Origin: Sisyra terminalis
Lineage: Eukaryota; Arthropoda; Insecta; Neuroptera; Sisyridae
Length of the DNA: 64,000 nucleotides
Direction of reading: 5' to 3'
Assembly: GCA_958496175.1 (NCBI GenBank)
Contig: OY292275.1
Coordinates: forward strand, 20,212,001 to 20,276,000
How positions within the stretch are numbered: the first letter of the stretch is position 1; every line of letters starts with the position of its first letter. Shown here in pieces: positions 1 to 12,341 of this stretch. The notes under the pieces are model-generated. The model ran no database searches and had not been told where the DNA came from. It saw only the letters and a program-made list of their open reading frames with translations. Position numbers and translations under genes: made by a program.

Positions 1-1126
1 CCGTGATAAATTTCTTCGCGTGCTTCCTGGTTGGCGTTTTTTCTTTACACAAAAAATGAGTTTACACTGAAGTTGAACTTTTCCTAAAGCACGAAACGAA
101 TAAAACAAAGAGAGACTTAAAGTTCAGATTATCTACGTGCGAATGCATGATAATTAAATTCTCTGTAGATGCGAGAAAATAAATGTAGAGAAGACGTTTT
201 GGGAAAAATAATAATAATATTTTTTGCTAGACTGGCAAGAATTTCAGACTAAAACTTTTACTTTTCATTTATTTTTTCTTATTAATGCTGAAAAATGAAA
301 TGAAAAACTACTAATTGACTTAATGTAGTTACGGTAAGTTCTTCAATAAATATCTACGGATAGTTGTATATAGCGGATAGTTGTATAAGTGCCGAAATTT
401 TGCATTTATATAGCGTTGAAGAATACGTAATAATATACATATATATGTTTTAAATTGGCGTCGCATTGTAATTTATTACATACTGCTACAAACATTGAGG
501 TCGATGCACGTTTAAGTATTTATTTTCGTTACGAAAATCTCGGGCTTTTCAAAAACGTGACGCCATTTTTATTAATTATATACCTAGTACAAAAAAGGTA
601 GGCATCTAACAATATTATTTAATTTTCCTTCGTTAAACTTAATTGTCTAATCTGTGTTTTTCCTGTAATAAAATTTGTATTTTTACATTTCATTTTCATT
701 ATTAAATTTTACGATTGAACGATTTAATGTTTTCTTCGCTCATATTTTATTTTCAAATGCGAAATACATATTTACCTAAAAACTCCATAAAATTATAGCT
801 GTCACTTTCTGTACTCACAGATGAGGAAATACGCGCGCTAATCGCCTTTACAAATTTTATGTAAAGCCATCTACAGCTTACGACCGCTTGTTCTATGGAA
901 ATTTTTAATGCTTTTAAAACTCTACTCTTCATTTTTCCTAAAGAGCCAACAGCGTTTTATAATTAAAAAAAATCATTTTATAAAAAAGTAATCATCTGAT
1001 TAACTTACAAAGTAAAAATTGAGATTTTAAGTGAATCTAGCAAGAATAAGATAACTACTGTCAATTATTGTTTTTCATTTCTATTAAATTCATTTCCATT
1101 CTTTCAGGTCTAAATCGATATGTAAT

Positions 1127-1338
1127 ATAAAGGATAAATCAGGATGTGGTAGACCAAACAAACTAGCAGTGTTTATTTTATATATTCCAATTTTAAATCA
1201 TAAGACTATGTGTTTTTATCTAATATTTCAAGGTTGCCTGATGAAGTTGGAATCACACCGACATTGCAAATTGGAATAAATAAAATAACACACTTCTAAT
1301 CTGTTTGGTCTACCACATCCTGATTAATCCTTTAAATT
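1127..1338. repeat. Foldback element with long inverted arms
   Basis: The left arm (about 1127-1190) and right arm (about 1270-1338) are reverse complements over roughly 60 bp; both contain AGGATGTGGTAGACCAAACA. Between them is an AT-rich spacer and, near 1237-1268, the motif CCTGATGAAGTTGG followed by ACACCGAC, which can form a short stem. The same layout, arms around a CTGANGA-type motif, recurs near 28.1 and 60.7 kb. No coding capacity, so it is non-autonomous. No clear target duplication was seen. Confidence 0.8.
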
Positions 1339-3138
1339 TCTATTAGAATTAAGAAATTACGAATTTTTAAAAAATGATTACTAAATTTTTTTTGGCAACA
1401 ACATTTGACTTAGTGAATGCACGAAATTATAATGAAAACAATAACAATCTGTAATTATCTATTTAATATCAGTTTTAATACTTGATGTAATTGTATTTCA
1501 TCTTCTAAGCTGCCAGTTCCTGGCAAGGTTCTTCTAGTCGCATAACCCATTTGTATTTTCAATAAAATTAGAAATGTTCTTTTTTTCCGTGAGCTTTTTC
1601 CGTGTCATTTAATATCGAATAAGCTTTTTTTATGACCCCGTTGGTGATCATTTTCTTTTGTTAATCATTCCGAGTATTTCAACAGCAGTAATTTTCCCAT
1701 CCATTTGCTTGTGTTCATTTATCTCTAGTAACAGTTTTGATGCTCCCTAGATACCTCTTATCTGGTTTCTTAATTACTCAAGCTTATGATCATTAATGTA
1801 CGGAAATATGCATATTTCATCATCATTTTCTGGGGTTTTAAATATTAAAATTTTTTTCAAGATTTTTTTTTTATACCTACTAAAATGAGTCATTTGCAGT
1901 GACTTCCAAGTTGTTTTTTTAGATTATAAAAAAAACTTTTGATTGTTGAAATATACAAGTATGTGTTCATTGTATATTTGTTACTGAATATATTATTCAG
2001 GGATAGCATGTTGGATTTATTGGGTACAAACTATAATACAACACAATGCTTCAATTTTAAAGTGAAAAGAATAACATTACTGCATTGATATAAAATATGC
2101 ATGCTAGAGTTAGAGTATGAACAACGCTAAAGTGTATACTAATACGGCACCATTATAATAATTGATAAACGTATATGAAGATGTTTTTGTGTACTATAAA
2201 TCAATGTATACCAGCAAAGACAGAGAACAAAGAATGTTTATATGTACAGATATGTGTAAGTAAAAAAAACATCTAAGTGAAAACCAAATAAAATGATCAT
2301 TGTTGCAAATTTGAATTGATCGTTGTCTTTTGTCCCAACTGTCATTTTAATTTCATTCAATTAGTAATTGTTAGTTGCTGTATCAACGTTGGGTATGGAG
2401 TTTTCACGGGTAGCTACTGGCCGTTTTGAATATGTAACGAACGAAACAAACGTGTCTAACGTAATGAAAACGTAAAAATATTCATAAATACAAATCTTAC
2501 AATGGAAATTGTGTTATTTAAAGGTTTGTTAGTTAACAATAATGTACTTCTTTTATCAGTAGATATTTAATAGTCGGGCGATTGTTTTAAATGATTTTAT
2601 GTCTTGTAGGTGAAATATAGAAATTCAAAGTTTTGTAAATTTTGTAAAAGTAATTGAAATAGTTATTGATTATTGGAAATAAATCCAATAAAAAATAATT
2701 GCAACAAAAATACGAAAAAATTCATTAAGTATTTATTGCTCATATTAACATGAGTGTATACTTTAGCGTTAAAAATAGTTATAGATTTTTTGAAATAAAA
2801 AAAAACGATGCATTAGTTCGACACAAATATAAAGACATTACTAACTAGTTATAGTATATATTAACAAGAATGTATTCTGTAGCGTTTATATGATTTATAT
2901 TTTTTAAATCTTATGTTCGTGATACCTCACCCGTCCATACGTTCATCATATTCGCTTATTGTCCAGGGACAGATCGCGAATTAAAACAGCGAGAAAAAAA
3001 AAATGTTCGAAAATGACAAAAGCGATTGTTGAAAATAAAGGTTTTTACTGCCACGGTTTTAAATGACTATAGCGTTAATAAAAACTGTAAATGGAGAAAT
3101 ATTGCAATGCTCGATATAAAAATCAAACTCAGCATTTA

Positions 3139-3184
3139 TTAGTTTTGGAAAGACCACATTAACTACTCGGTCACTAGTAGGCTA
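3139..3184 (-). repeat. Partial tRNA-derived SINE (5' half only)
   Basis: On the - strand this piece starts at the SINE head (GCCTACTAGTGACCGAGTAG) and stops near CCAAAACT. It keeps the A-box region but lacks the B-box and the 3' body. It matches the head of the copy at 52.6-52.8 kb with several mismatches. Confidence 0.6.
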
Positions 3185-3665
3185 ATACATTAGTGTTGTA
3201 TATGTTAATGTCTTTCATTTTTAATTTAATTCGTAAATAAATTGGACTTATTTGAAAGTTAACTGAAAATAATATCATATTAGAATTGAATTAAAGCAGT
3301 AGAAAATGATATTTTGTCAGATTTTGCCGCTTCTTAAGGCTAGAGCAAACTAATCTAGCTTGAAATCGGGTTTGACCAATAACTTATACAAAACACATAC
3401 ATTATTAACTTATTGTTTTGTTTAATGCTCAACAATACTACTAGCCCTAATTTTATAGCCCTACTAGCCCAAAGTTTTAAAAAAATTTTGCTCAAGTTAA
3501 AAACGTTTGTTTTCGGTATGTAAAATAAGACGTCCTTTTGGTAGCAAAATTGCCAAAAAATTGAAAATTAATGCCTTAACACGTTATCTCTCTTTTTTAG
3601 TTCAAAATATATTGTTGTTTCAATACAATAATATTTATTTATATCTTAACAATTAAATTGTTTAG

Positions 3666-3840
3666 CATACTGGTAGCCGAGTGATTTAGGTGACCGCTCG
3701 AAAAGTGGTAAGTGTCGGGATCGCATCTCAAGGCAAACAAATTTTCGATGTTTCTCGATTTACGGCTTTTTAATAACGCTAGAGTCACTTAAGACCTTGG
3801 TAGTTATGAAGCGACGGTAAATAACAATTTAAAAAAAATA
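3666..3840 (+). repeat. tRNA-derived SINE, near full length
   Basis: The head TGGTAGCCGAGTGATTTAGG looks like a tRNA Ser/Leu-type A-box. A degenerate B-box (GTCGGGATCGCATC) follows near 3714-3727. The body and tail, GAAGCGACGGTAAATAACAA then an A-rich run, match the - strand copy at 52634-52807 along its whole length. Divergence from that copy is visible, so this is an older insertion. The region folds no complete tRNA cloverleaf and is not called as a tRNA gene. Confidence 0.8.
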
Positions 3841-5192
3841 GGTTGTTAAATATTATTATCATGAGGATTAGAAATAGTGTAAAAATATTTTCGTATTGGA
3901 ATGAGTATTATGGGAAAATGTGTTTATTTGAGTGGTTTAAATAAATAAAGAAAGATATATTGTAAAAGTTTTCTTCAAATATTTATTTATTCATATACCC
4001 TATACTCGTATATATGTTTTATTTGTTAAATCAATGACAAATTGTATTTATTTCTAATCTTTCTTTTAATCGTTTATATTCATGTAAAATTGATTTCAAT
4101 TGTTTCAGAACTTTTTAGTACATTATTTTTCAATTATATTTATTAATATAAATGTTTAAGTTATGAATAATTTTCAATTATACAAATGTAATTATAAACT
4201 TAGTATCTCCACCAAATAATGTATAGCATTTTCATACTGGTTTCCATTAAGAAAAGGATCAATTTGATATTGATTCAACTAGCCTACATTCATGGAATCC
4301 ATTAAATGTAATATTTGATTTAATCTCTTTGATAAAGACAAATACTTATCGCTACATTTTAGTAATTGAAAGTTCAAAATTAATGTAGTTAAAGTAGAAG
4401 TTTCAATTGCTTTTCATAAAGCTTTTAATCTTAAAATGGTACTTGTTTTACTTGGTCTTCTCTCTTTGACGTTTATTCACAAGTGAAAACTTTTAATTTC
4501 GAATTGAACTAGTTAATTAATTGCTTTTGAATCAAAATTACAATCAACGTGATTTTGTGGTGCTTTTGGTTAAAAAACACCAATTCGATTTACATGTAAA
4601 AAAATTAATGAAAAATTCTGTTCTAAGAAATTATTAAAATAAAAGATCTGGAGCGTTTTTCTATTGTTTTTTCTTAATTTTTATGAAAATTTGTATTACC
4701 GAAATTGTTGTAACTAGATTTTGTAGAGCCGCATAAGACTAGCTGATTATAAAATTGGGAAAAAAAAGTTAAAAATATAATTTTAAAGATTGTTTTGTTA
4801 TCAATCGATAAAGTGAAAATCTAGCATTTTTTTCCTTATTCTTCTTCTTATTTTAATTGTATATTTAATGTCTATAAAATTGGTCCATTTTAAAAAAATG
4901 GTTTAATTGTGATTTCATCCTCCAATTGAGCCATAGTTAGCAATCAGTCAATTCAATTACTCTTTATTCTTTTTGAAAATTCTATGTCACGGTATTTAAA
5001 TACTCAGTTGACAACCAAAATTATAAATCTTTTTGATTTTTTATCCTATTTGAAGTGAGGAATAATTAGAAGGATATTTTATCTATTTATTTGCTTTACT
5101 TAACGCGTCTTAATTGATCAAACAAAATGAAATCGTATAAATGTAAAATAACACTTACGATTTTTGGTGATATTTTGAGTATTGTATAAGTT

Positions 5193-5282
5193 TTAACCTT
5201 TGCGACATGGAGGGTTCAAAACTTTCAAATGGTCCGAAGCGGGGTATCGAGATACCCCAGATTATACTCCAGTGCTTCTCAA
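5193..5282 (+). repeat. piggyBac-like element end (relic)
   Basis: TTAA at 5193-5196 is followed directly by CCTTTGCGACATGG, the type of end seen in piggyBac/looper elements. About 45 bp inward is the perfect hairpin GGGGTATCGAGATACCCC (5241-5258). No matching opposite end was found nearby, so this is a fragment at best. Confidence 0.35.
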
Positions 5283-8224
5283 ACAAAGTGAAATAGGTTT
5301 TTAAATGAAAATATATTATGACTAATAAAGATATTTTTTCCCAAAAGGGTTCTCAAAGACATATTATGATCATATTAATTTTTTAAAAAAGTAATCTACA
5401 CAAATGTAATTTGTAGCCCATGACAAAATATTAATATATTTAAAATAAAAGTTATTTTCAAAAAAATCTATAAACGATATAGTTTATATACAATATTACA
5501 AAAACTAATTAACTTTTTATAAAACTATATATTTTAGATTACTTTAATACACTTTAATCAAAAGAAAACATAGAAAAAATGAAAAATGTTTCTTCTTTTA
5601 ATACAAATTTGAAAAAAATAACAATAGTTACAAGGTTCTTTTCTTGCCACAATAATTAATGCTTTGAAAAATATTCCAAAAAAATATATATTATATTTTA
5701 CGACTACTGTAAAGTTTACGCGTTAACTAAATCAAAAAATATTTTTCGTTTGACACAGCAAATAAAACTAAGTTACTTATATAAAATGTTTTTTAAATGT
5801 TATCTGAGATAAGAAATTTTAGGTGATAATATTTTTCCTAATTATAATAATTACCTTTCCACTATTGACTATTTTAGTAAAACACTTGTTTCAGAAATAA
5901 AAACTAACACCACTTTCCTCCCCATTTAAAGGGTGTAAGTATCCAATAGTTTAATATAGGTTTTTTCCCATTTGTACAAGCAAACTTCTGCAAAAGATTG
6001 TTTTAATTATCTTTACCTAATAGAATTATAATACGTTCCAGAAGTTCTGTTATGTTTTTTTTTACAAAATTAAAAATAAGTTATTTAACGTTTGCATATT
6101 TTAAATAGAAGTCTTTTATTGTTCAAGATAAAGTCTACAATTTTTTGATAAGAATTTTATTATATGTAAGACAGTACAACTTGAATAAGTCACGAAATTA
6201 AATATCGCATAAGTATACTATGAAAAAAACCACCTAAACAGAAAACACGTATTCATTTTTTGCTTTTTTTGGTTTTTCGATTTTTACAGTGGAAGATTTG
6301 CGTTTTATTTTTCTACGTTTCAATTGTTTAATTCCTATGGATATTTGGGGTTAAATTAACCTAAACAGGTAGATAATTTTATTCAATGCTTATAATATTT
6401 ATTTAAGTACTTATTTATTATATAAATGTTTAGTTTTACGAAAACATTTATATAGTTTTCGTTTTTTATATAATTTATATAATTTATATAAATTTCGAGC
6501 AGTAATGTTTTTCGTAGTGTTAATTTTGTATTAAGTAAATATAATTAAAATCTATAGGGGCTTTGGGTAATAGAATAAAGCTCGTATTTTAAATGAAATT
6601 AGCCACTTAATGACTTTTCAAGTAATGGATGTGGGAATAAGATCTGGGGGCTTTCGTTCTTAAATAAACGTAAAGGCTTTAATAAAAAAAGTTTAAAAGC
6701 AAACAGAAGTAGAATTTTAATTCTAAATTTTACTGAAACTATATACGACAATCATGTTAATCTTGAACTCGAAAAAGAAACTGAGATTTGTGTAAGAAAC
6801 TGTAGCAAAATTAAATTATAAATTTTATGTTTCATTTTTTTCGTGGAAAAAATTCCTTCAAATAAAAAAAAGTGAATTTTGTTACTCATTTTTAAGAATT
6901 TTGACAACTTTCTTTTACTAATCAAATACAAATCATTCCTCATAAAAAAGAAATGCAAAATTGAAGGAAAAAAGTCTCCACATTTCAATTCCTCAATGAA
7001 AGAAAGCATTCGAGTGGAATTTTATTTGCAAACAAAATATTTCTTTGTATTCAAATATTATTCAAAAAAATTCGGTTAAATTTTTTCATCACATAGTTTG
7101 TATTCCGGCTTTTACCCGTTTTACATTTTTATTCCCTTTTGAGGTTCTTTTTCACTGCAAATTTTAAATAATTTATTTGGTTACCCTTAAAACCTTTGAC
7201 CTACCCTTAATAATTTTGGAAAACAAAGCTTGTTTTTCTCCGAAAAAATATGAAATTTTTAAAAATGTTTCTTAAAACATTCTATTGCATTGCATATGAT
7301 ACTTTATTGAGCTTGTTATAGTCTATATAACATACAAATTCAAAGAAAAGCTCTTAGTTAAGGGAGAATTAGAATATTATATTTATTTCATATGAAAACA
7401 GAACCTGAAAAATGAAAAAATTTGAAACAGCTAAAAATATTTTTATCAATAAATCTTTGAATACTCAATGGCAAAATTTAAAAAAATTTCAATTATAAAT
7501 ATATAGAAAGCAGCATAAACCCATAAAAGCTCTTTTTATTTGCTTACTAATATTAAAAGTACGAGTAATAAAAATGGAACGATAAGATAGTTATTATAGA
7601 AACATCTTACAGACTTCAGTCAACATTATGACTTTATGATTTTTATTAGTTATTTCTTTTCGTTTTTCTCATTCTCAAGAAAATTCTCAATGTTATTTTT
7701 ATATTAAATTTAGGGAGCAATATATACGATTACGTGTGTTAAAAGAATCATAAAATATCCAATCTTCTAAACGTATCATCTTATTTCTGTAATTTCTCTT
7801 TCCATCGTTCACTCATTTGCAATATTACAACAGATTTTCTCCAAATCACAGTGTTTGATAAGAAAGTATTTATTCGTGTCGTAATTTTTACAAAGATATT
7901 CAAATTTTCATTTAGATTTCAAAGTTTAAATAATAAAAAATATATATAGAAAAATGCTCATGGTATGTAATCTAAAAAAATATTATTTTATAGAGAACAT
8001 TTATTGTTTTATAATTTATTATCTACTATCTTTTATACATTGTATTCTTTCGTTATGATATGTAAAAAATAATAGATTAATATAAAAAAATATTTTTTTT
8101 TAATAATTTTTATAAATTATTCATTGATTTTACGAACGCAAGTCAATAATACTCTTGAATTTGGTAAACCAATATACAAATTATATTGGTACAATTATAT
8201 CTCAACATATATATAGCATTTCTG

Positions 8225-8545
8225 TATGTGGGCTTGACACATAACTCCTCCTTAACCGCTGAACCGATTTTGCTGAAATTTCCTGTGCGTATTGATATGG
8301 GACTCTGGATAGTTTAAATTCTCAATTGGATTTTATAGGTGAAAAGAGTAAAAAGAAAGGACAATGTTTGTCTGATTAACAATCGACATTTCAAATTTAA
8401 CAATTGTCTTATTTCAATTTTTTTGTTATCAGTCTGTTGTTTTTTTTTTTCACTAAAGAACGAATTAATTGATTTTGATGAAATTTGGTATTAAAATACC
8501 ACTCAATAGAATATTTCGCCCACGATGGGCTACACATTATTACGT
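8225..8545. repeat. Dispersed insect repeat remnant
   Basis: Two segments carry near-parallel wording: AACCGCTGAACCGATTTTGC TGAAATTT near 8258-8283 and GAATTAATTGATTTTGATGA AATTTGG near 8462-8488. Related phrases are common in Helitron-like and other dispersed repeats of insects. No terminal hairpin or inverted ends were located, so the class is unassigned. Confidence 0.3.
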
Positions 8546-9173
8546 AAAAATAATAAAAGATGGAATCTCCAATGTAAAACCGAAAAATGACAAAAATGTA
8601 ATCCATATAGTTGTGTAATGTATCATTAGGTATATTTTAAAAAAGTTTTCATACCTTTTTTTTAAATTTAAACAATCATTATAAATGATTCCTTAATACT
8701 ACACTATACTTTAATTCTAACTTCCGAAGTACTATAATTTTGGCTTTTTTTTTAAAAACTTTACGATTATATGTTATCATTATGCTTTTTACGAGTAAAT
8801 AATGTTTTCATATTGAAATCTTGTTCTATAAGCATAGTAAAAACTATTCTAAAAAGCATTTTTTGAATTCTAAGCAATATATTTTTCATTGCAGTCTAAA
8901 ACAAAATTTATTTCTTGCTAATACTTATATACCAATATTTGCCATAGAAGTTGAAAAACTTTAAAAATTAATCCATATTATAAATGTCTTCAACTATAGA
9001 CCTATATATATAAAATTATGATAGAGAGAAATGTGTGCTTAAGATGCAATAATATTTGGTTTGTAAGATAAATACTCCTTATTATCTGCCATAAAGTATA
9101 AGACTACGCTTGATTTAATCTACCTCGATAAAAATAAAGACAAAAGAAATGCAAGTATAAAATCATTTTCAAC

Positions 9174-9375
9174 CAGTAGCGTAGTGTGCGTTTTCGCCCC
9201 CGTTCTACCCGGTGCTCATTGGAAATTCGCCAACTTCTATATTCATAAATAGTCAATTAAATTGGTAAAAAGTCTATTACCTTTGAATTATTTAACTATT
9301 TAAAAATGTTTTTTTCACATTTTTCTCAAATCAATTTTTTGCAGCCCCTCCTACACCGTCCTTGGTTTGCTACTG
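9174..9375. mobile_element. Short hAT-like non-autonomous element
   Basis: The ends are short inverted repeats, CAGTAGC at 9174-9180 and GCTACTG at 9369-9375. The 8 bp flanks, TTTTCAAC and CTTTCCAC, agree at six positions, compatible with an aged hAT-type duplication. The interior (AATTGGTAAAAAGTC, then ACCTTT, then ATTTAAAAATGTT) is shared with a second diverged copy at 46.50-46.74 kb, confirming a dispersed family. Confidence 0.6.
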
Positions 9376-12028
9376 CTTTCCACTCTTCTTTTTCAAGGAG
9401 TGAAAATATCATGTACCTTTAGCACTATATAAGAGTTATCTAACTATTTTTAGTAACTTTAAATCGTGAAAAAACTAATATGTTCTTGGAAATTATCCTA
9501 TAGCACATTTAAAGTTTTTGATGGAACAATGGTTCACAACTTAAGGGATTCAGTTGCAATTAATTACAACCGAATGTTTATTGACAATTAAAGGAAATTA
9601 TTGAACAATAAAATATATGGGGAACTGGAAATTTATGTCGTTTTTCAACATAAATTTTTAAAAGATGTTTTAATTTTAAATCATTGATATTGCCACCCTC
9701 AATATCATAAACTTTTTGACAACTAGTGTGCAAATTTTTAATGCCAATTTTGTAAAAATCAATTATCTCCTAAGGAAAATATCTGGAAAACACATTTTAA
9801 ACATCATTAAAGTTTTTCAATTTTTCAACTTCTAAGAATTTTTTTTAATGATTAAATTACATAAAAATCCAATGAAACAACTTTGGATTATTATATTGTG
9901 TAAGGCAATATCTCCCACACTTAAAATATTATTTTTCCTCAGTTTTTTTTTTATCCAGAAGAGATTCTTTATTAAAAATTCTTGGCAATTTTTGACTACT
10001 TGGTTGATAGACCAAGATCGATTAAGAATATTTGACACCTCTTCGATTGTCTGGCATGTATTTGGTACCACTTCGTTCCTTAATATCTATTGTTTAAACT
10101 GTTTATCATTGTTGGTTTGTACGAGTTAGGGAACTATTATTGAAAATTATTGAAATCAAACTTGAAAAAACTTTTCATGCATTAATGAATATCAGATGCA
10201 CTTGAATAAATATTGAAAATGTTATTGATAGTAGCTTTGCATTACTACCCTCTGCAATTCAAAGAGCGTATTGCTATACAACGCAATGTTATATTAAATT
10301 GGTATTCCTTCGGGCATTTGTCTATCCATTTCAATATTAATTTCATGATAGTAAATATTTGTTAATACTTTACGAGTAAATAAATCACTTTAATCAAAAA
10401 ATATCTTTAGTAGAGCTTTGAAATAACTCCTGAGCCGATAAATGGTATTTGAATGTCTATAGATTCAAAAACGATAAAACTTTTCACTTTTGCTATTTAC
10501 TAGGAACATGCGCAACTAGTAATTGCTTAAATAAAAACTCTCTTATTATCCATGAAAGAAGATTAAATTTTCGATTAAATTTTATGAAATATTCATTATT
10601 CAATGTATTTGAGAATTATATGTTAAAAAGTTTCATTGTGTTAATTTTTTTTCTTTGTTATAAAAAGCAGTAATTCGACCATATTTATACTCAACCGTAA
10701 GATATCTAATTTGCAATTTATCGAAAGTTTTTTGCCCAAATTAAAAATATTAAATAGGATTATTATATTTGCAAAAAATAAACTATACAATTAGTCGATA
10801 AAATACAATAGTTGAGTGAATTTCTTCCAAAAAATTTTGTACTCTATCGTTAAGTACTTTAATCTATAGTCCGAATTTTAATTTCGTAAAGCAAATTAAG
10901 TATTACAATGTTTACTGATTATTATATACATTATTTACTGTTTATTATATTTATTTACTGATTTGATTAAGTTTTTGTCGGCATAGTTCTTATAGTTCTT
11001 TTAAAGATCATGAATCCATAAACTACTTAAAGATTTTATATGTCCACACTATGCAAAGTATTGTTATCTACTGGTCTTAAACAAAAGTTACACATTTTTA
11101 AATTGGTCTTAATTATACTTAGAAAGTTACTTATTTATGTTTTATCTAAAGTGAAAGATAAAATAATAATAAAATTGCTCGTATTACAACTTTTTGTGAG
11201 TAAAAATATATTCAAATAATATTCTATATGCCGACTGGTGGATGCTACGAAACTAGTAAGCACTGGAGTTGATTCTTCTTTAGAGCAATTTTTAATTTTT
11301 AGATTTAAGGCTTTCATGTACAGTCTTAAAGGTTTTACAACTTTTTGTGGAAGTTGTGGCTTTCGAATTAAAAACCGTGTTTTTGTATGATAGTGCACCG
11401 TTGTATCCTGTCGTTTGGTAATCTCACCCGATCGTACCTTCAATGTGTAATAAGTTCAAAAAAACAGCCAAAATTAGAGCTTCTAATCCGAAAAGCGCAA
11501 TTTTCACAAAGAGTTTGATGCTTACCTACTTAACTATTCTTGGTCTCAATTGATGACAACGTTTACATTTTTCGACAAAATTCACCCAGATCATTTTTGT
11601 GTGATAAAATATTCTTCTGAAAAAATATTTCCAGCCTTACGATTTAAGAACGTAGAAGAAGCAAAAATAAATAAAAAAATATGAATATCAAAATGTGAGT
11701 TTTTGCTTCATTTTCAAAGAAAATTGAATTTTAGTTCAAAAATTACAATGCCTTTTTCTCTATACAAGTTTGACAATAGACTAGGAAGATCTCTATTTTG
11801 AAAGATTTAGGCTTCCACATTGAATCTATTGGTTGGAATTTTAAGTGCAGTTTATGTAGAATACGAATAATATGGATCGGAAAATTAAAACGGAGCGTTT
11901 CTTTATATAGAACAATATATTTTGTCATATTTTTTCGTCTGTTGAGGGTTTTTTGCGTTAAAAATACAACGTTCCTGAGGAATGTGTTGCCTGGAGATAT
12001 TTACTCATACGCTTGTCTAAATAAATCC

Positions 12029-12035
12029 ATGAAAG
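12029..12035 (+). CDS. Candidate first coding exon of the PDE gene (Met-Lys)
   Basis: ATGAAAG at 12029-12035 is followed by a GTAAAT donor. It leaves one base of a codon, which is what the acceptor at 12256-12257 needs, so ATG AAA G|GT GAT CAA reads on into the next exon. Using it gives 832 codons with stop. The exon is tiny and unsupported by homology. The alternatives are that it is the end of a longer exon, or that translation starts at ATG 12317. Confidence 0.3.
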
Positions 12036-12257
12036 GTAAATAATATTTCGTTTCCCTTTAAAATTTAAAAAAAAAATGAAGTAAACATCCTCAAAATCAT
12101 TGATTCAATCACTAAAAATACAACTATGAGTATTATTATAGAGTATTCCCAAAGTAAATATTTCAATCAAAAATCTTTTATAAGTATCAAATTAAAAATT
12201 ATTTTATAATGATATTTATATCAAACAATTTAAAATACAAATGTATCTATTTCACAG

Positions 12258-12341
12258 GTGATCAAACAACAGAAAATGGAAACGCGCGTACAGCAGTGCC
12301 AACAGGATTTAGAACCATGTCGTCGTCATCATCATCCACAG
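12258..12341 (+). CDS. PDE gene, N-terminal linker exon
   Basis: Acceptor TTTCACAG and donor GTATTG bound 84 bp that open and close in the same phase, ending with a single G that completes GAG in the next exon. It encodes a low-complexity, serine-rich stretch ([12 protein letters not shown] across the junction). ATG at 12317 inside the exon would give an 809-residue protein and is a reasonable alternative start. Confidence 0.65.

Larger units (their letters stand above)
1..12028. other. AT-rich upstream region, no gene recognised
   Basis: No coding exon could be supported in these 12 kb. The open frames are short, low-complexity and rich in Phe, Lys, Ile and Asn, as expected by chance in AT-rich DNA. 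The region does hold a foldback element near 1.13-1.34 kb, two SINE copies near 3.1 and 3.7 kb, a piggyBac-like end near 5.2 kb and a hAT-like element near 9.2 kb. Non-coding exons or a promoter of the downstream phosphodiesterase gene may lie here but cannot be seen. Confidence 0.6.

Noticed and set aside
11135..11443. 102-codon frame on the - strand
   Set aside because: The longest frame in the first 12 kb. I could not match it to a protein family or find splice-supported neighbours, so it is treated as chance or a decayed repeat.
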